Source: a bacterium
GTDB taxonomy: Bacteria; 4484-113; JAGGVC01
DNA length: 64,000 nt
Assembly (NCBI GenBank): GCA_039961635.1
Contig: JABRWB010000041.1
Location: forward strand, 62,001-126,000
Direction: 5' to 3'
Both the position numbers and the translations under genes were made by a program. Positions within the stretch are counted from its first letter, which is position 1; each line of letters begins with the position of its first letter. Below, one piece after another: positions 8,329-16,481 of the stretch. Below the pieces are notes generated by a model. That model was not told the origin of the DNA, searched no databases, and worked only from the letters and a program-made list of their open reading frames with translations.

Positions 8329-9111
8329 ATGAAGATCGCAGTTTTAGTCAAAGAAGTGCCCAATACCGAAGCAAGACCCCGGGTAGAAGGCGGTCGTGTA
8401 TCCCGCGAGGGCATCGCATACATAGTCAATCCGTATGACGAGTATGCAGTCGAAGAAGCCATCCGGAAGGCCGAAGCGATTCCGGGAACGGAAACACTAT
8501 TCGTAACCGTCGGCGGCGCAGGGGAACGAAAGAATTTGCTCAACCTACTTGCCATGGGCATTGACCGGGCAATCCTTGTGAATTTGCCTCATATGGAAGG
8601 CGCAAATCCCCGTGGAACCGCCAAAATTCTGGCCAGGATTTTGGAGGGCGAAAAACCTGATTTGATTCTCGCTGGGAAGCAGGGTGTCGATTACGATTAT
8701 GGCCAAACTCCGATATTTGTCGCCCAGTACCTGGGTCTGCCGCACGTGAGTATGGTCACAAAGCTCGAAATTAATGATTCGTCTGCTTTATGCGAACGCC
8801 AAGTTGACGACGGCATTGAGGTTGTCGAAGTCGCCTTGCCTGCCGTGCTTACGATCGAAAAAGGCATCAATGAACCCAGGTATCCCAGCCTGAAAGGGAT
8901 AATGGGCGCGAAAAAGAAGCCATTCGATGAAAAAACGCTCAACGATTTGGATTTGGAGGCCGAGGTTGCGGATCCGAACGAATCGCAAATCGAATTCGTG
9001 GGCGCCGCATTGCCTCCAACCAGGCAGGCCGGCAGAATATTAAAAGGCGAGCCCTCGGAAGTTGTGAAAGAACTTGTCCAGGCACTCAGAAACGAGGCCA
9101 AAGTCATTTGA
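8329..9111 (+). CDS. etfB: Electron transfer flavoprotein, beta subunit
   Basis: Beta subunit of the heterodimeric ETF, which accepts electrons from acyl-CoA and related dehydrogenases. 260 aa, a normal length. The protein begins MKIAVLVKEVPNTE and carries NPYDEYAVEEAIRKAE, LAGKQGVDYDYGQTP and EKGINEPRYPSLKGIMGAKKKP, all typical of EtfB. The ATG at 8329 is chosen over the upstream in-frame TTG (8323) because GGAG lies 6 nt before it. It is followed after 36 bp by etfA, with a small hairpin between. Together with the divergent Fe-S oxidoreductase it forms a complete ETF-to-quinone module. Which dehydrogenases feed it is not encoded here. Confidence 0.95.
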   Translation: MKIAVLVKEVPNTEARPRVEGGRVSREGIAYIVNPYDEYAVEEAIRKAEAIPGTETLFVTVGGAGERKNLLNLLAMGIDRAILVNLPHMEGANPRGTAKILARILEGEKPDLILAGKQGVDYDYGQTPIFVAQYLGLPHVSMVTKLEINDSSALCERQVDDGIEVVEVALPAVLTIEKGINEPRYPSLKGIMGAKKKPFDEKTLNDLDLEAEVADPNESQIEFVGAALPPTRQAGRILKGEPSEVVKELVQALRNEAKVI

Positions 9112-9118
9112 AGATCGA

Positions 9119-9132
9119 CCGCTTTTAAGCGG
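9119..9132 (+). other. Small intercistronic inverted repeat between etfB and etfA
   Basis: CCGCTT TT AAGCGG is a perfect 6-bp inverted repeat in the 36-bp etfB-etfA gap. It has no following T-run, so it is unlikely to be a full terminator. It could stabilise the upstream message or tune etfA translation; that is inference. Confidence 0.45.
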
Positions 9133-9147
9133 ATTTCGGAGAATACC

Positions 9148-10122
9148 ATGCCCAAGTCCTTAGTTGTTCCGGAAATAACTGCCGAAGGAAAAATACGCAA
9201 GGTTGGATTCGAGCTTGTCAGCGCCGCTAAGTCCCTTGACGGCAACATCACGGCTTTTATGGCAGGGCAGGGCGCCCATGAACTGGCGGGTATCATTGGG
9301 GATGCCGGAGTTGAAAAGGTTTATTCTCTTGAGGATGCGCCGAGAACCGGAATAACGTCCGCCAAAATTGCCTCCGCGCTTGCTTCGGTGGTCAATACCG
9401 AAAAGCCAGAAGTGGTTCTCTTCGGCTTCACTACTTTCGGCCGCGATATTTCCGCCAGATTGGCGGCGATGTTCGACTGCGGATTAATTGATGACGCCAC
9501 GGGGCTCGAACTTGGGGATGACGGGCGTATCGTTGCCACTAAGCCGCTTTACGCCGGGAAAATCGTCTCGAAATGCAGGCTTCGCGGAACCGGAATGCAA
9601 GTTTTTTCCGTGCGGCCAAACACTTTTCCCGCGGCGGAATTGATTGGCGGCAAGGCGGTAGTAATTCCTCTTGAACCAGTCACAGATCATGCTAAGGATC
9701 CGGTGTTCAAATCTTTCAGGCCGAAAGAAGCTGGTGAAGTTGACTTAAAAGAAGCACAGGTGATAATCAGCGGCGGCCGGGCAGTTAAAGGACCGGAAGG
9801 TTTTGAGCCCATCAAGAGAATTGCCCGCCGTTTCGGTTGGGCGATGGGCGCGAGCCGGGCTACGGTTGATGCGGGCTGGATTCCTCATAGTTACCAAGTT
9901 GGCCAAACGGGTAAAACTGTAAATCCGAAGCTGTATATAGCTTGCGGAATATCTGGCGCTATCCAGCATTTGGCGGGTATGCAAACGTCTAAAGTCATAG
10001 TCGCCATAAATACCGACCCGGAAGCGCCGATTTTCAAAATTGCTGACTACGGAATAGTTGGCGACATTTTCACTATTCTTCCTTTACTGGAGGACGAGTT
10101 GGCCAAGGTGATTGAGGCTTGA
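9148..10122 (+). CDS. etfA: Electron transfer flavoprotein, alpha subunit
   Basis: FAD-carrying alpha subunit of ETF, 324 aa. The C-terminal FAD-binding region (about residues 205-320) is strongly conserved: GGRAVKGPEGFEPI, GWAMGASRATVDAGW, QVGQTGKTVNPKLYIACGIS, GAIQHLAGM, AINTDPEAPIF and ADYGIVGDI. The N-terminal domain reads as an ordinary ETF alpha/beta fold. GGAG about 8 nt upstream supports the ATG. Second gene of the etfBA operon. It converges on the unrecognised minus-strand gene with only 34 bp between them and no evident terminator. Confidence 0.96.
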   Translation: MPKSLVVPEITAEGKIRKVGFELVSAAKSLDGNITAFMAGQGAHELAGIIGDAGVEKVYSLEDAPRTGITSAKIASALASVVNTEKPEVVLFGFTTFGRDISARLAAMFDCGLIDDATGLELGDDGRIVATKPLYAGKIVSKCRLRGTGMQVFSVRPNTFPAAELIGGKAVVIPLEPVTDHAKDPVFKSFRPKEAGEVDLKEAQVIISGGRAVKGPEGFEPIKRIARRFGWAMGASRATVDAGWIPHSYQVGQTGKTVNPKLYIACGISGAIQHLAGMQTSKVIVAINTDPEAPIFKIADYGIVGDIFTILPLLEDELAKVIEA

Positions 10123-10156
10123 CCGCTTCGCGGGCGCGACACGGCTGATGTAGGCC

Positions 10157-11062
10157 TCATTTTCTCGGGCTGACCTTTTCGCAGCGCGCGGATCTTCTTT
10201 TGCGGGATTTGATCAGGTTTTCCCTGTGCCAATGATCCAGCAATGCATTGACTCTGCAAAGGGCCGTTTTGGCACGTTCCAGATCCTCTATGAAACGATC
10301 GGCAAGGTTCAACGAATCAAACAGCTGAATTATTTCTGCGCCATATCCCAACGCGCGCCCGACGCCTTCGGGATTGAAAATCTCCGCTTGAGCGACGTTT
10401 ATTCTATCCTGAATGTGCTCGCGTAACGAGGAGGCATGTTTGGTTAAATTCATCAGTCCGGCGCAGAGGTCGAGTGCGCTTTCAAGAGTATTCCGGACGA
10501 GGAGGGGAGTGATAACTTCCTCGCCTACTATTTTTTCGTGCAACTTCACAAAGTATTGGATTTCCACCTTGTTTTCCGCAAGTTCGATCACTTTGTGAAT
10601 CGCGGCCGAAATCAGTGCGGAATCCTTAAGCCGGATCGCGTTCACGAGAAGCAGGTGTTGCGGCGCTATATACTTGCCCAACGTAGCAATTATGTTTCCA
10701 TATTCTTCGTCGTCACCATTTAAGGCCACCGAAATAAGCTTTGAAATTGCATACAGCGGAATGAACAGCGCATTTTCTCTTCGTTTGTCGCCTTCGGATT
10801 CACTTTGAATTTGAAGGCTGACATCGTTTCTAAGCGCCGCGGCCCCATAAAGCACAATCCTGGAGATTATGTCCGACCGGATATCTTTGGGTGCAAGCAA
10901 GTCGTCCAAAAACAGCGATGCCTGCTGGGGGTCCTCGTCAACTTCGTCAAATTGACAGAAGTATTGCGCGACTGCCGTTATCAAATCGTCGAGTTCGTTT
11001 TTAGACAGGACAGGGACTCCCGTGGAGCCAGCTTCTGCGCCCGATTGACTGCCTTTGCTCAA
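10157..11062 (-). CDS. Unrecognised cytoplasmic helical protein
   Basis: 301-residue protein I do not recognise. It has no signal peptide or membrane segment. It reads as almost entirely alpha-helical and acidic-to-neutral, with a basic C-terminal tail (ENLIKSRKRRSARCEK). It starts with TTG at 11062, supported by GAGGTGA about 8 nt upstream. It follows the orphan CheR gene in the same direction after a 353-bp gap, so cotranscription is uncertain. Codon use looks like that of its neighbours. No catalytic motif is evident; a regulatory or scaffold role is possible but unsupported. Confidence 0.7.
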   Translation of the reverse strand: MSKGSQSGAEAGSTGVPVLSKNELDDLITAVAQYFCQFDEVDEDPQQASLFLDDLLAPKDIRSDIISRIVLYGAAALRNDVSLQIQSESEGDKRRENALFIPLYAISKLISVALNGDDEEYGNIIATLGKYIAPQHLLLVNAIRLKDSALISAAIHKVIELAENKVEIQYFVKLHEKIVGEEVITPLLVRNTLESALDLCAGLMNLTKHASSLREHIQDRINVAQAEIFNPEGVGRALGYGAEIIQLFDSLNLADRFIEDLERAKTALCRVNALLDHWHRENLIKSRKRRSARCEKVSPRK

Positions 11063-11415
11063 AAATCACCTCAATGACAGGCATTGAAACTTTACCATTT
11101 CATCATACGCATTGTCTACTCTTCATACGTGTAGTATATATTCAATAAAAAAGGCTTTTTAAGGCGGTTTCAGCAATGGATCCTTGCTTAAGGCATGATT
11201 TTGACCAAACAAAAAGAAACAAGTCAAGCAAGTCAAGGATGCAGCGATTTTGACGGATGAATAGTGAATAATATGAAGACTGTCTTTAACAGAAGCAGTC
11301 ACAGAAATAACCCAAAAGAAGGGCGGCCGGCGATCCCCAATGCTCCCGAAAGGGAAGGCCGCGCCCAAATTCAGTCTGTATAGCCGGTCCTTTTTTGCTA
11401 ACGATTGCTCCTTTG
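11063..11415. other. Intergenic stretch between the helical protein and cheR
   Basis: 353 bp, more AT-rich than its surroundings around 11090-11170 (several TATA-like words on the minus strand upstream of the TTG-started gene), consistent with a promoter. The right half holds a GCGGCC/GGCCGC pair (about 11322 and 11358) flanking a loop. Short open frames here lack a ribosome-binding site and homology, so I call no gene. Confidence 0.5.
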
Positions 11416-12267
11416 CTATTTGCGTACAAAAAATCCCGGTTCAACCGGCTCAAACATTGCTCGAATTTCATCAACGATAGTTTCCCCTTCACCAATCCAA
11501 AGAAAACCTCCAGATTTCAATAAAAGCCCAGCGTTTGCAAGCAAATCACTAGCCGCCTCATTTCCTAAATAGGTTAACACGTAACGGCAAGCAATCAAAT
11601 CCACATTTCCTTTCAAGCTGAAAATCGCATTTTCCTCTTCGGAATCAGGATTTGGAGGCACTTTTAAATTAAGCTTCACCAAATCGGCCTGTATAAAGGA
11701 GCAGCGATTGCGCAGTTCGTGAATTACTTCATATTTGTGCGATGTCGGCATTCCGCAAGGAGTAAAGAAAGAATTGGAAGTGTCGCAATCAATCGCCTCG
11801 ATATCAATTTTGGGGTAAATCCCTCTTCTTGCAAAGTCAATTGCCTCGCTGATCATGTCAATACCGATAACGCTCCATTCACATTTTTGCATGCAGCACC
11901 TATTACAAATAATCGCAAGGGAATATGCCTCGTGTCCGAAACCGCAGCCGATGCTAAATACCAAAATGCGCGACGATTCTTTGGACACTTCGGCGATAAT
12001 CCGTTCTGCTTTAAAAAAGGCGGCTGGATCACGAAAAAACCCCGGCGAATATCTTACCGGAAACAGCCCCAGTATTACTTTTTTGGCCTTCGGACTTGCG
12101 GACAACCAAGTTGCAAACTCATCCCATCTTGATAATCCAGCGTGATTCAGCGCGGTTGTAAACCGCCTAATAAGGTGTTCCCTTCGATACCTTTGCAAAT
12201 CATGTCCCGCAAGATACGATGCGCGCGCTAAAATAGCATTGAATTCCTCATCGGAAGGCGGATTCAT
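11416..12267 (-). CDS. CheR-type methyltransferase, orphan and divergent
   Basis: SAM-dependent O-methyltransferase of the CheR superfamily (chemoreceptor glutamate methylation in the classic case). About 283 aa from the ATG at 12267. The N-terminal helical domain has the RREHLIRRF pattern. Then come FFRDPAAFF, the SAM-binding motif SIGCGFGHEAYSLAI (classical CheR has GCSTGEEPYS), and GIDMISEAIDFARRGIY. CRYVLTYLG stands in place of CRNVLIYF, followed by LKSGGFLWIGEGE. No CheB, CheW, CheA or MCP gene is nearby. The frame extends to a TTG at 12312 and an in-frame GTG at 12291; the start is uncertain because none has a good Shine-Dalgarno. Target unknown. Confidence 0.75.
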   Translation of the reverse strand: MNPPSDEEFNAILARASYLAGHDLQRYRREHLIRRFTTALNHAGLSRWDEFATWLSASPKAKKVILGLFPVRYSPGFFRDPAAFFKAERIIAEVSKESSRILVFSIGCGFGHEAYSLAIICNRCCMQKCEWSVIGIDMISEAIDFARRGIYPKIDIEAIDCDTSNSFFTPCGMPTSHKYEVIHELRNRCSFIQADLVKLNLKVPPNPDSEEENAIFSLKGNVDLIACRYVLTYLGNEAASDLLANAGLLLKSGGFLWIGEGETIVDEIRAMFEPVEPGFFVRK

Positions 12268-12574
12268 CACGGGTTTCGGGAATCGGCTCACGACATAAAA
12301 ATAGCACGACAAGGCTGCGGGCGCGCCCGATTGACACCTTAGACAGGGAAGGCCACATCCTGCATATGGCGCATAATGTATATTATGTTACATACACTAT
12401 GATTGAATTGAGGTGGATTGAAATCTAGTGAAAGCTGGAACAGATGGCGACCTGTTTGCCGCATACCGAGCGCCGTGTTAATATTTTCTTGGATCCCACC
12501 AATGGCCAACGTTCGCATTGCCCACGTGGAATTACTTGTTTTGGCGCGAATAAATCCGGCCGCGGGAGTTGTTG
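12268..12574. other. Divergent intergenic region between cheR and the vor operon
   Basis: About 307 bp. It contains an AT-rich patch at 12371-12402 with a TGTAT/ATACA inverted repeat (12377-12396, 10-nt spacer) that could be an operator or promoter core. A TAATAT word at 12479-12484 is a weak candidate -10 for the vor genes. No convincing gene is seen. Confidence 0.4.
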
Positions 12575-12784
12575 ATGCCTCATATTGACGTTCTTATGGA
12601 GACCTGCAAAGGGTGCCAGCTTTGCGTGCCGGCATGTCCACACGACTTGATTCACTACACCAAGTCGGAAATTAACCAGAGCGGGTTTTATCCTGTACAG
12701 TATATCGACCCTGATGCAAAATGTACTGGTTGCAAGTTATGCGCCGTCATCTGTCCCGACATTGCTATCAGGGTATACAAGTGA
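12575..12784 (+). CDS. 2-oxoacid:ferredoxin oxidoreductase, ferredoxin (delta) subunit
   Basis: 69-residue two-[4Fe-4S] ferredoxin with motifs CKGCQLCVPACP and CTGCKLCAVICP, the electron-carrying subunit of KorD/VorD type. The ATG at 12575 is chosen over two upstream in-frame TTG codons because GGGAG lies 6 nt before it. It is the first of four contiguous genes encoding the delta, alpha, beta and gamma subunits. Its electrons presumably go to free ferredoxin. Confidence 0.9.
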   Translation: MPHIDVLMETCKGCQLCVPACPHDLIHYTKSEINQSGFYPVQYIDPDAKCTGCKLCAVICPDIAIRVYK

Positions 12785-12811
12785 AAATGGCGAATTTTCC
12801 TGGAGGTTCCG

Positions 12812-13921
12812 ATGTCAGATAACGGCGGCGACCGTGAATTAATGAAAGGCAACCATGCAATGTGCCTGGGAGCCATTCGGGCTGGCGCAAGGGCGTATTA
12901 CGGGTACCCGATAACTCCGCAGAATGAGGCAACCGAATATATGTCATTCCATATGCCTAAGGCCGGCGGAACGTTCATCCAGGCGGAAAGCGAGGTTGCC
13001 GCGATTAACATGGTTTTCGGTGCGGCGGCGGCTGGAGTACGCGCAATGACCTCAAGCTCCTCGCCCGGCATTTCGTTGAAGCAGGAAGGAATCAGTTACA
13101 TCGCGACAGCGGAACTTCCATGTGTTGTTGCCAACATTGTCCGTTGCGGGCCGGGCTTGGGAAACATTGCTCCGCATCAGGGTGATTATTTTCAAGGAAC
13201 AAGAGGCGGTGGTCACGGAGACTATCGAACTATTACACTTGCGCCGGCCAGCGTCCAGGAAATGGCGCAGTTGACATATTCGGCTTTTGACCTGGCTGAC
13301 GAGTACAGGAACCCTGCCCTGATTCTTTCCGATGGCGTAATCGGTCAGATGATGGAGCCGGTGGACTTGGCGACGATTCCGGCAAAAGATCCTCCCGTAA
13401 AGGACTGGGCTGTTGGCCCCGGTCAAGACAAACGTCCCAGAAACGTCCATACAACGATTTACCTGGATCCCGAAGAGATGGCGGAGTTCCATCTAAAACT
13501 GATTGCCAAATACGATCGAATCAGGCGTGAAGTTAATTACTTTGAAGAATACATGACGGATGACGCCGAAATCCTGATTGTGGCATACGGTACGAGCTCC
13601 AGGGTTGCTCGAACGGCAATCAAAAGGATGAGAACCGCAAACGGTCCGAAGGTCGGCCTTTTCAGGCCAATCAGCGTTTGGCCTTTTCCAGCCCGAAAGC
13701 TTTTGGAGATGTGCACTAACTACAAGTGCATTTTGGTGCTGGAGATGAATTGGGGACAGATGGTAGAAGATGTGCGTCTTGTTGTGGGCGACAAGGTACC
13801 GATTCACTTTGCTGGAAAGCACGGTGGGCTGCTTTTTACTCCGGCTGAAATTGTGGCTTTGGCCAATAATCTGTCCGCTGATCCGCTCAATCCCGGGTCT
13901 TTATGGAGTATCGTCCGGTAA
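12812..13921 (+). CDS. vorB: 2-oxoacid:ferredoxin oxidoreductase alpha subunit (VorB/KorA type)
   Basis: Alpha subunit (369 aa) of the CoA-dependent oxidative decarboxylation enzyme acting on 2-oxoacids. Motifs include GYPITPQNEATEYM, QAESEVAAINMVFGAAAAG, TSSSSPGISL, RCGPGLGNI and QGDYFQGTRGGGHGDYRT. These match the VorB branch (3-methyl-2-oxobutanoate) better than pyruvate enzymes, though 2-oxoglutarate specificity cannot be excluded by eye. TGGAGG precedes the ATG. A later AYGTSSRVARTAI region and the LEMNWGQM(V) motif are also typical. Second gene of the vorDBAC operon; a strong hairpin separates it from the beta subunit gene. Confidence 0.9.
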   Translation: MSDNGGDRELMKGNHAMCLGAIRAGARAYYGYPITPQNEATEYMSFHMPKAGGTFIQAESEVAAINMVFGAAAAGVRAMTSSSSPGISLKQEGISYIATAELPCVVANIVRCGPGLGNIAPHQGDYFQGTRGGGHGDYRTITLAPASVQEMAQLTYSAFDLADEYRNPALILSDGVIGQMMEPVDLATIPAKDPPVKDWAVGPGQDKRPRNVHTTIYLDPEEMAEFHLKLIAKYDRIRREVNYFEEYMTDDAEILIVAYGTSSRVARTAIKRMRTANGPKVGLFRPISVWPFPARKLLEMCTNYKCILVLEMNWGQMVEDVRLVVGDKVPIHFAGKHGGLLFTPAEIVALANNLSADPLNPGSLWSIVR

Positions 13922-13926
13922 TTTGA

Positions 13927-13951
13927 CCGAGCGGCAGGTTTTACCGCTCGG
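13927..13951 (+). other. Intercistronic hairpin between vorB and vorA
   Basis: CCGAGCGG (13927-13934) pairs perfectly with CCGCTCGG (13944-13951) across a 9-nt loop. No T-run follows; instead the AAGGAGG ribosome-binding site of the next gene starts 3 nt later. Likely an mRNA-stabilising or translation-tuning hairpin rather than a terminator. Confidence 0.6.
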
Positions 13952-13967
13952 ACAAGGAGGTTTTTAG

Positions 13968-14765
13968 ATGGAAGCATTGGCTGATTCCAAAGAAAGGTGC
14001 GAGCAAATAGTATTCGATCGTCCGGACGCACTCACCAGCCGCGGATACACATACTGCCCGGGTTGTGGACACGGAACGATTCACAGACTTGTGGCCGAAT
14101 TGATTGACGAATTCGGCCTGAAAGATCGCACCGTTGGTATGGCTTCAGTTGGCTGCAGCGTGTTCAGCTACTGGTTCTTCGACTGCGACTTTATTAGTTG
14201 CGCACACGGGCGCGCGATGGCGAATGCGACGGGCGTCAAGCGCGCGCACCCGGATGCATTTGTCTTTACATATCAAGGCGATGGCGACTTGGCCAGTATC
14301 GGAATGGCAGAAACCATCCATGCCGCAAACCGAGGAGAACTGATTACCGTCATCTTCGTGAACAACGCAATTTACGGAATGACCGGCGGCCAAATGGCTC
14401 CGACCACCCTCGAAAATATGGTTACTACAACCTCCCCTCTTGGCCGCGATCCGCTTCTGGTCGGCCATCCGATAAGAGTCGTCGAGATGCTGTCGCTACT
14501 GGAAGGCGTCGCGTTTGCTGCTCGGGCATCGGTTTCAAGCGCGAAGAATACGCTAAAGGCCAAAGCCCTCATGAAAAAGGCTTTCCGCGCACAACTTGAA
14601 AAGAAAGGATTTGGAATAATCGAAATCCTTTCGAATTGCAACACGAACTGGAATAAATCTCCTATTGAGGCAAACGAGTGGATAGACGCCGAGATGGTGA
14701 AGGTTTTTCCGCTTGGTGTATACAAGGACGTTTTTGCCGGAGAAAAGGGAAAGAAGGATGAATGA
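13968..14765 (+). CDS. vorA: 2-oxoacid:ferredoxin oxidoreductase beta (TPP-binding) subunit
   Basis: Thiamine-diphosphate subunit, 265 aa. Cofactor and metal-binding motifs are visible: YCPGCGHGTIHR, GCSVFSYWF, HGRAMANATGVKRA, the GDGDLASIG magnesium/TPP motif, and NNAIYGMTGGQMAPTT. Start fixed by AAGGAGG about 8 nt upstream. The C-terminal region (ILSNCNTNW) is standard. Its 3' end overlaps the gamma subunit gene by 8 bp (ATGAATGA), indicating translational coupling. Confidence 0.93.
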   Translation: MEALADSKERCEQIVFDRPDALTSRGYTYCPGCGHGTIHRLVAELIDEFGLKDRTVGMASVGCSVFSYWFFDCDFISCAHGRAMANATGVKRAHPDAFVFTYQGDGDLASIGMAETIHAANRGELITVIFVNNAIYGMTGGQMAPTTLENMVTTTSPLGRDPLLVGHPIRVVEMLSLLEGVAFAARASVSSAKNTLKAKALMKKAFRAQLEKKGFGIIEILSNCNTNWNKSPIEANEWIDAEMVKVFPLGVYKDVFAGEKGKKDE

Positions 14766-15330
14766 TAAGCCTATGTTCGAGGAAATGATTTTCGCCGGGT
14801 TCGGCGGCCAGGGAATAATGACATTGGGCATGACCCTGGCATACGCAGGAATGCTTGAGGGACGCCAAGTCGCTTGGATTCCGTCCTACGGGCCTGAAAT
14901 GCGCGGCGGCACAGCCAATTGCACTGTCATCATTAGCGACGACACTATCGGAAGCCCTACTACCGACACACCCAGCGCCTCTATGGTGATGAACCTTCCG
15001 TCTTTTCACAAGTTCGAGCCGAAAGTGCTGCCGGGAGGCGTTTTAATAGTAAATAGCTCGTTGATCCCCGAAGTAAGCAAAAGAACCGACATTAGAACCT
15101 ATTACCTTGATACGGCTGCAGTTGCAAAAGAGCTTGGGCATCCAGTGCTTGCGGGTATGGTAGCTCTTGGTGGGCTCAATGAGACCATGCACTTGGTTCG
15201 CGCGGAAACGCTCGGAAAAGTGCTTGAAAAGATGCTGCCGGAGCACCGTCACAAGCTGATTCCGCTCAATTTGGAAGCGCTGGAACGAGGTGCGCAGCTT
15301 GTTAGAAACGGTGCTTCCGAAGCAAGTTGA
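14758..15330 (+). CDS. vorC: 2-oxoacid:ferredoxin oxidoreductase gamma subunit
   Basis: Gamma subunit (190 aa) with FAGFGGQGIMTLGMTLAYAG, WIPSYGPEMRGGTANCTVIIS and LNETMHLV, the pyruvate ferredoxin/flavodoxin oxidoreductase gamma family. The frame extends upstream to 14713, but ATG 14758 is selected: GAAGG lies just before it and the overlap with the beta gene is the typical short coupling overlap. Last gene of the vorDBAC operon. ispG follows after 45 bp on the same strand. Confidence 0.93.
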   Translation: MNDKPMFEEMIFAGFGGQGIMTLGMTLAYAGMLEGRQVAWIPSYGPEMRGGTANCTVIISDDTIGSPTTDTPSASMVMNLPSFHKFEPKVLPGGVLIVNSSLIPEVSKRTDIRTYYLDTAAVAKELGHPVLAGMVALGGLNETMHLVRAETLGKVLEKMLPEHRHKLIPLNLEALERGAQLVRNGASEAS

Positions 15331-15375
15331 TATTGCGCTGCTTTGTCGTTAACGTGAATTAACTCAAGTTGGCGC

Positions 15376-16464
15376 GTGGTATCCTCTCGTGGTTTGAGCT
15401 TTGTGAAACCCAAAAGGCACACCCGAACCGTTATGGTTCGCGACGTCCCCATAGGCGGGGACAATCCGGTCGTCGTTCAGTCTATGACGACGTCTTACAC
15501 TCACAACATTCCGGCCACTCTGAACGAGATAAAGCGGCTGTCAGATGCCGGCTGCCAGCTAGTGCGCGTCGCGGTTCCGGAGCTACGGGATGCGGACGCC
15601 CTGCCCCAAATCGTCCGGGAAAGCCCCGTTCCGATAATTGCAGACATCCACTTCGATCCCGAAATGGCAATCGCGGCCATCAAAGCGGGAGTGGCGAAAA
15701 TCCGCCTAAATCCGGGCACTATTCGCTCCAAAGAAAAAGTGGAGGAAATCGCCAAATTACTTGTATCCGAAGGGGTGCCGATTCGAATCGGCTCGAATTC
15801 GGGCAGCATCGCGCCGCAATTCAAAAAGCTGTATGAGCACGACCAGCCGGAGGCGCTTGTGCAAAGCGTCTTTCATTACATAGACATCGTAAAGGAATTT
15901 GGCGTAGAAGACATCGTAGTTTCACTCAAGTCAAGCGACGCGCTGAATACCGTTGCGTCATACCGCCGGTTCAGCGAACTATCCGACATTCCGCTTCACA
16001 TCGGCGTGACCGAGGCTGGGCCGGGTGTCGTCGGTACGGCGCGAAGCACTGTCGGCTTGACGTTGCTGTTGTCCGAAGGCATTGGCGACACAATGCGGGT
16101 TAGCCTGACAGAGGACTCGGTTCAGGAAGTCCGCGTTTGCTACGAGATTCTTCAATCGCTAGGCCTGCCAACGGCGTCCCCGCAGATTAAACTAATAAGT
16201 TGCCCTACCTGCGGCCGGATCAGTTTCGACCTGATAAAGCTCATAGACGAGCTTGAGGATGAAATCCTGTCTCAAAAAAAGGACATCAAAGTCGCGGTGA
16301 TGGGCTGCGTCGTAAACGGCCCGGGCGAGGCGAAAGAGGCCGACATCGGCATCGCGGCAGGGGCGAATCGCTTCGTACTTTTCAGAAAGGGCGAGGTATT
16401 CGGCAAAAATCTGACGCTAGACGAAGCCCGCACCCAGCTTATGGCGGAAATTGCCAGGCTTTAG
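15376..16464 (+). CDS. ispG: 4-hydroxy-3-methylbut-2-enyl diphosphate synthase (flavodoxin/ferredoxin)
   Basis: Penultimate enzyme of the MEP isoprenoid pathway: converts MEcPP to HMBPP using a [4Fe-4S] cluster. 362 aa. Motifs are TRTVMVRDVPIGG, VQSMTT, DIHFDPEMAIAAI, RLNPGTI, GVTEAGPG, CPTCGR (about residues 276-281) and MGCVVNGPGEA (Cys about 311, Glu about 318), giving the cluster ligands. The GTG start at 15376 is uncertain: a TATCCT -10-like word at 15380-15385 would instead suit the in-frame TTG at 15394. The partner enzyme IspH is not in this window. It directly precedes the GT2 gene. Confidence 0.95.
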   Translation: MVSSRGLSFVKPKRHTRTVMVRDVPIGGDNPVVVQSMTTSYTHNIPATLNEIKRLSDAGCQLVRVAVPELRDADALPQIVRESPVPIIADIHFDPEMAIAAIKAGVAKIRLNPGTIRSKEKVEEIAKLLVSEGVPIRIGSNSGSIAPQFKKLYEHDQPEALVQSVFHYIDIVKEFGVEDIVVSLKSSDALNTVASYRRFSELSDIPLHIGVTEAGPGVVGTARSTVGLTLLLSEGIGDTMRVSLTEDSVQEVRVCYEILQSLGLPTASPQIKLISCPTCGRISFDLIKLIDELEDEILSQKKDIKVAVMGCVVNGPGEAKEADIGIAAGANRFVLFRKGEVFGKNLTLDEARTQLMAEIARL

Positions 16465-16466
16465 CC

Positions 16467-16475
16467 TGATAGAAT
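16467..16475 (+). promoter_or_regulatory. Extended -10 (TGATAGAAT) positioned for a leaderless transcript
   Basis: TGn-TAGAAT ends 6 nt before the GTG at 16482, and there is no Shine-Dalgarno. The arrangement matches -10-driven leaderless genes, as seen in Deinococcus and actinobacteria. Confidence 0.5.
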
Positions 16476-16481
16476 TTCGGC

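Noticed and set aside
11322-11367. GC-rich inverted repeat as a terminator after cheR
   Set aside because: The stem is imperfect and no T-run follows, so it cannot be called an intrinsic terminator.
11159-11368. 69-aa minus-strand open frame in the cheR/helical-protein gap
   Set aside because: No ribosome-binding site, no family resemblance, unlike neighbouring codon use.
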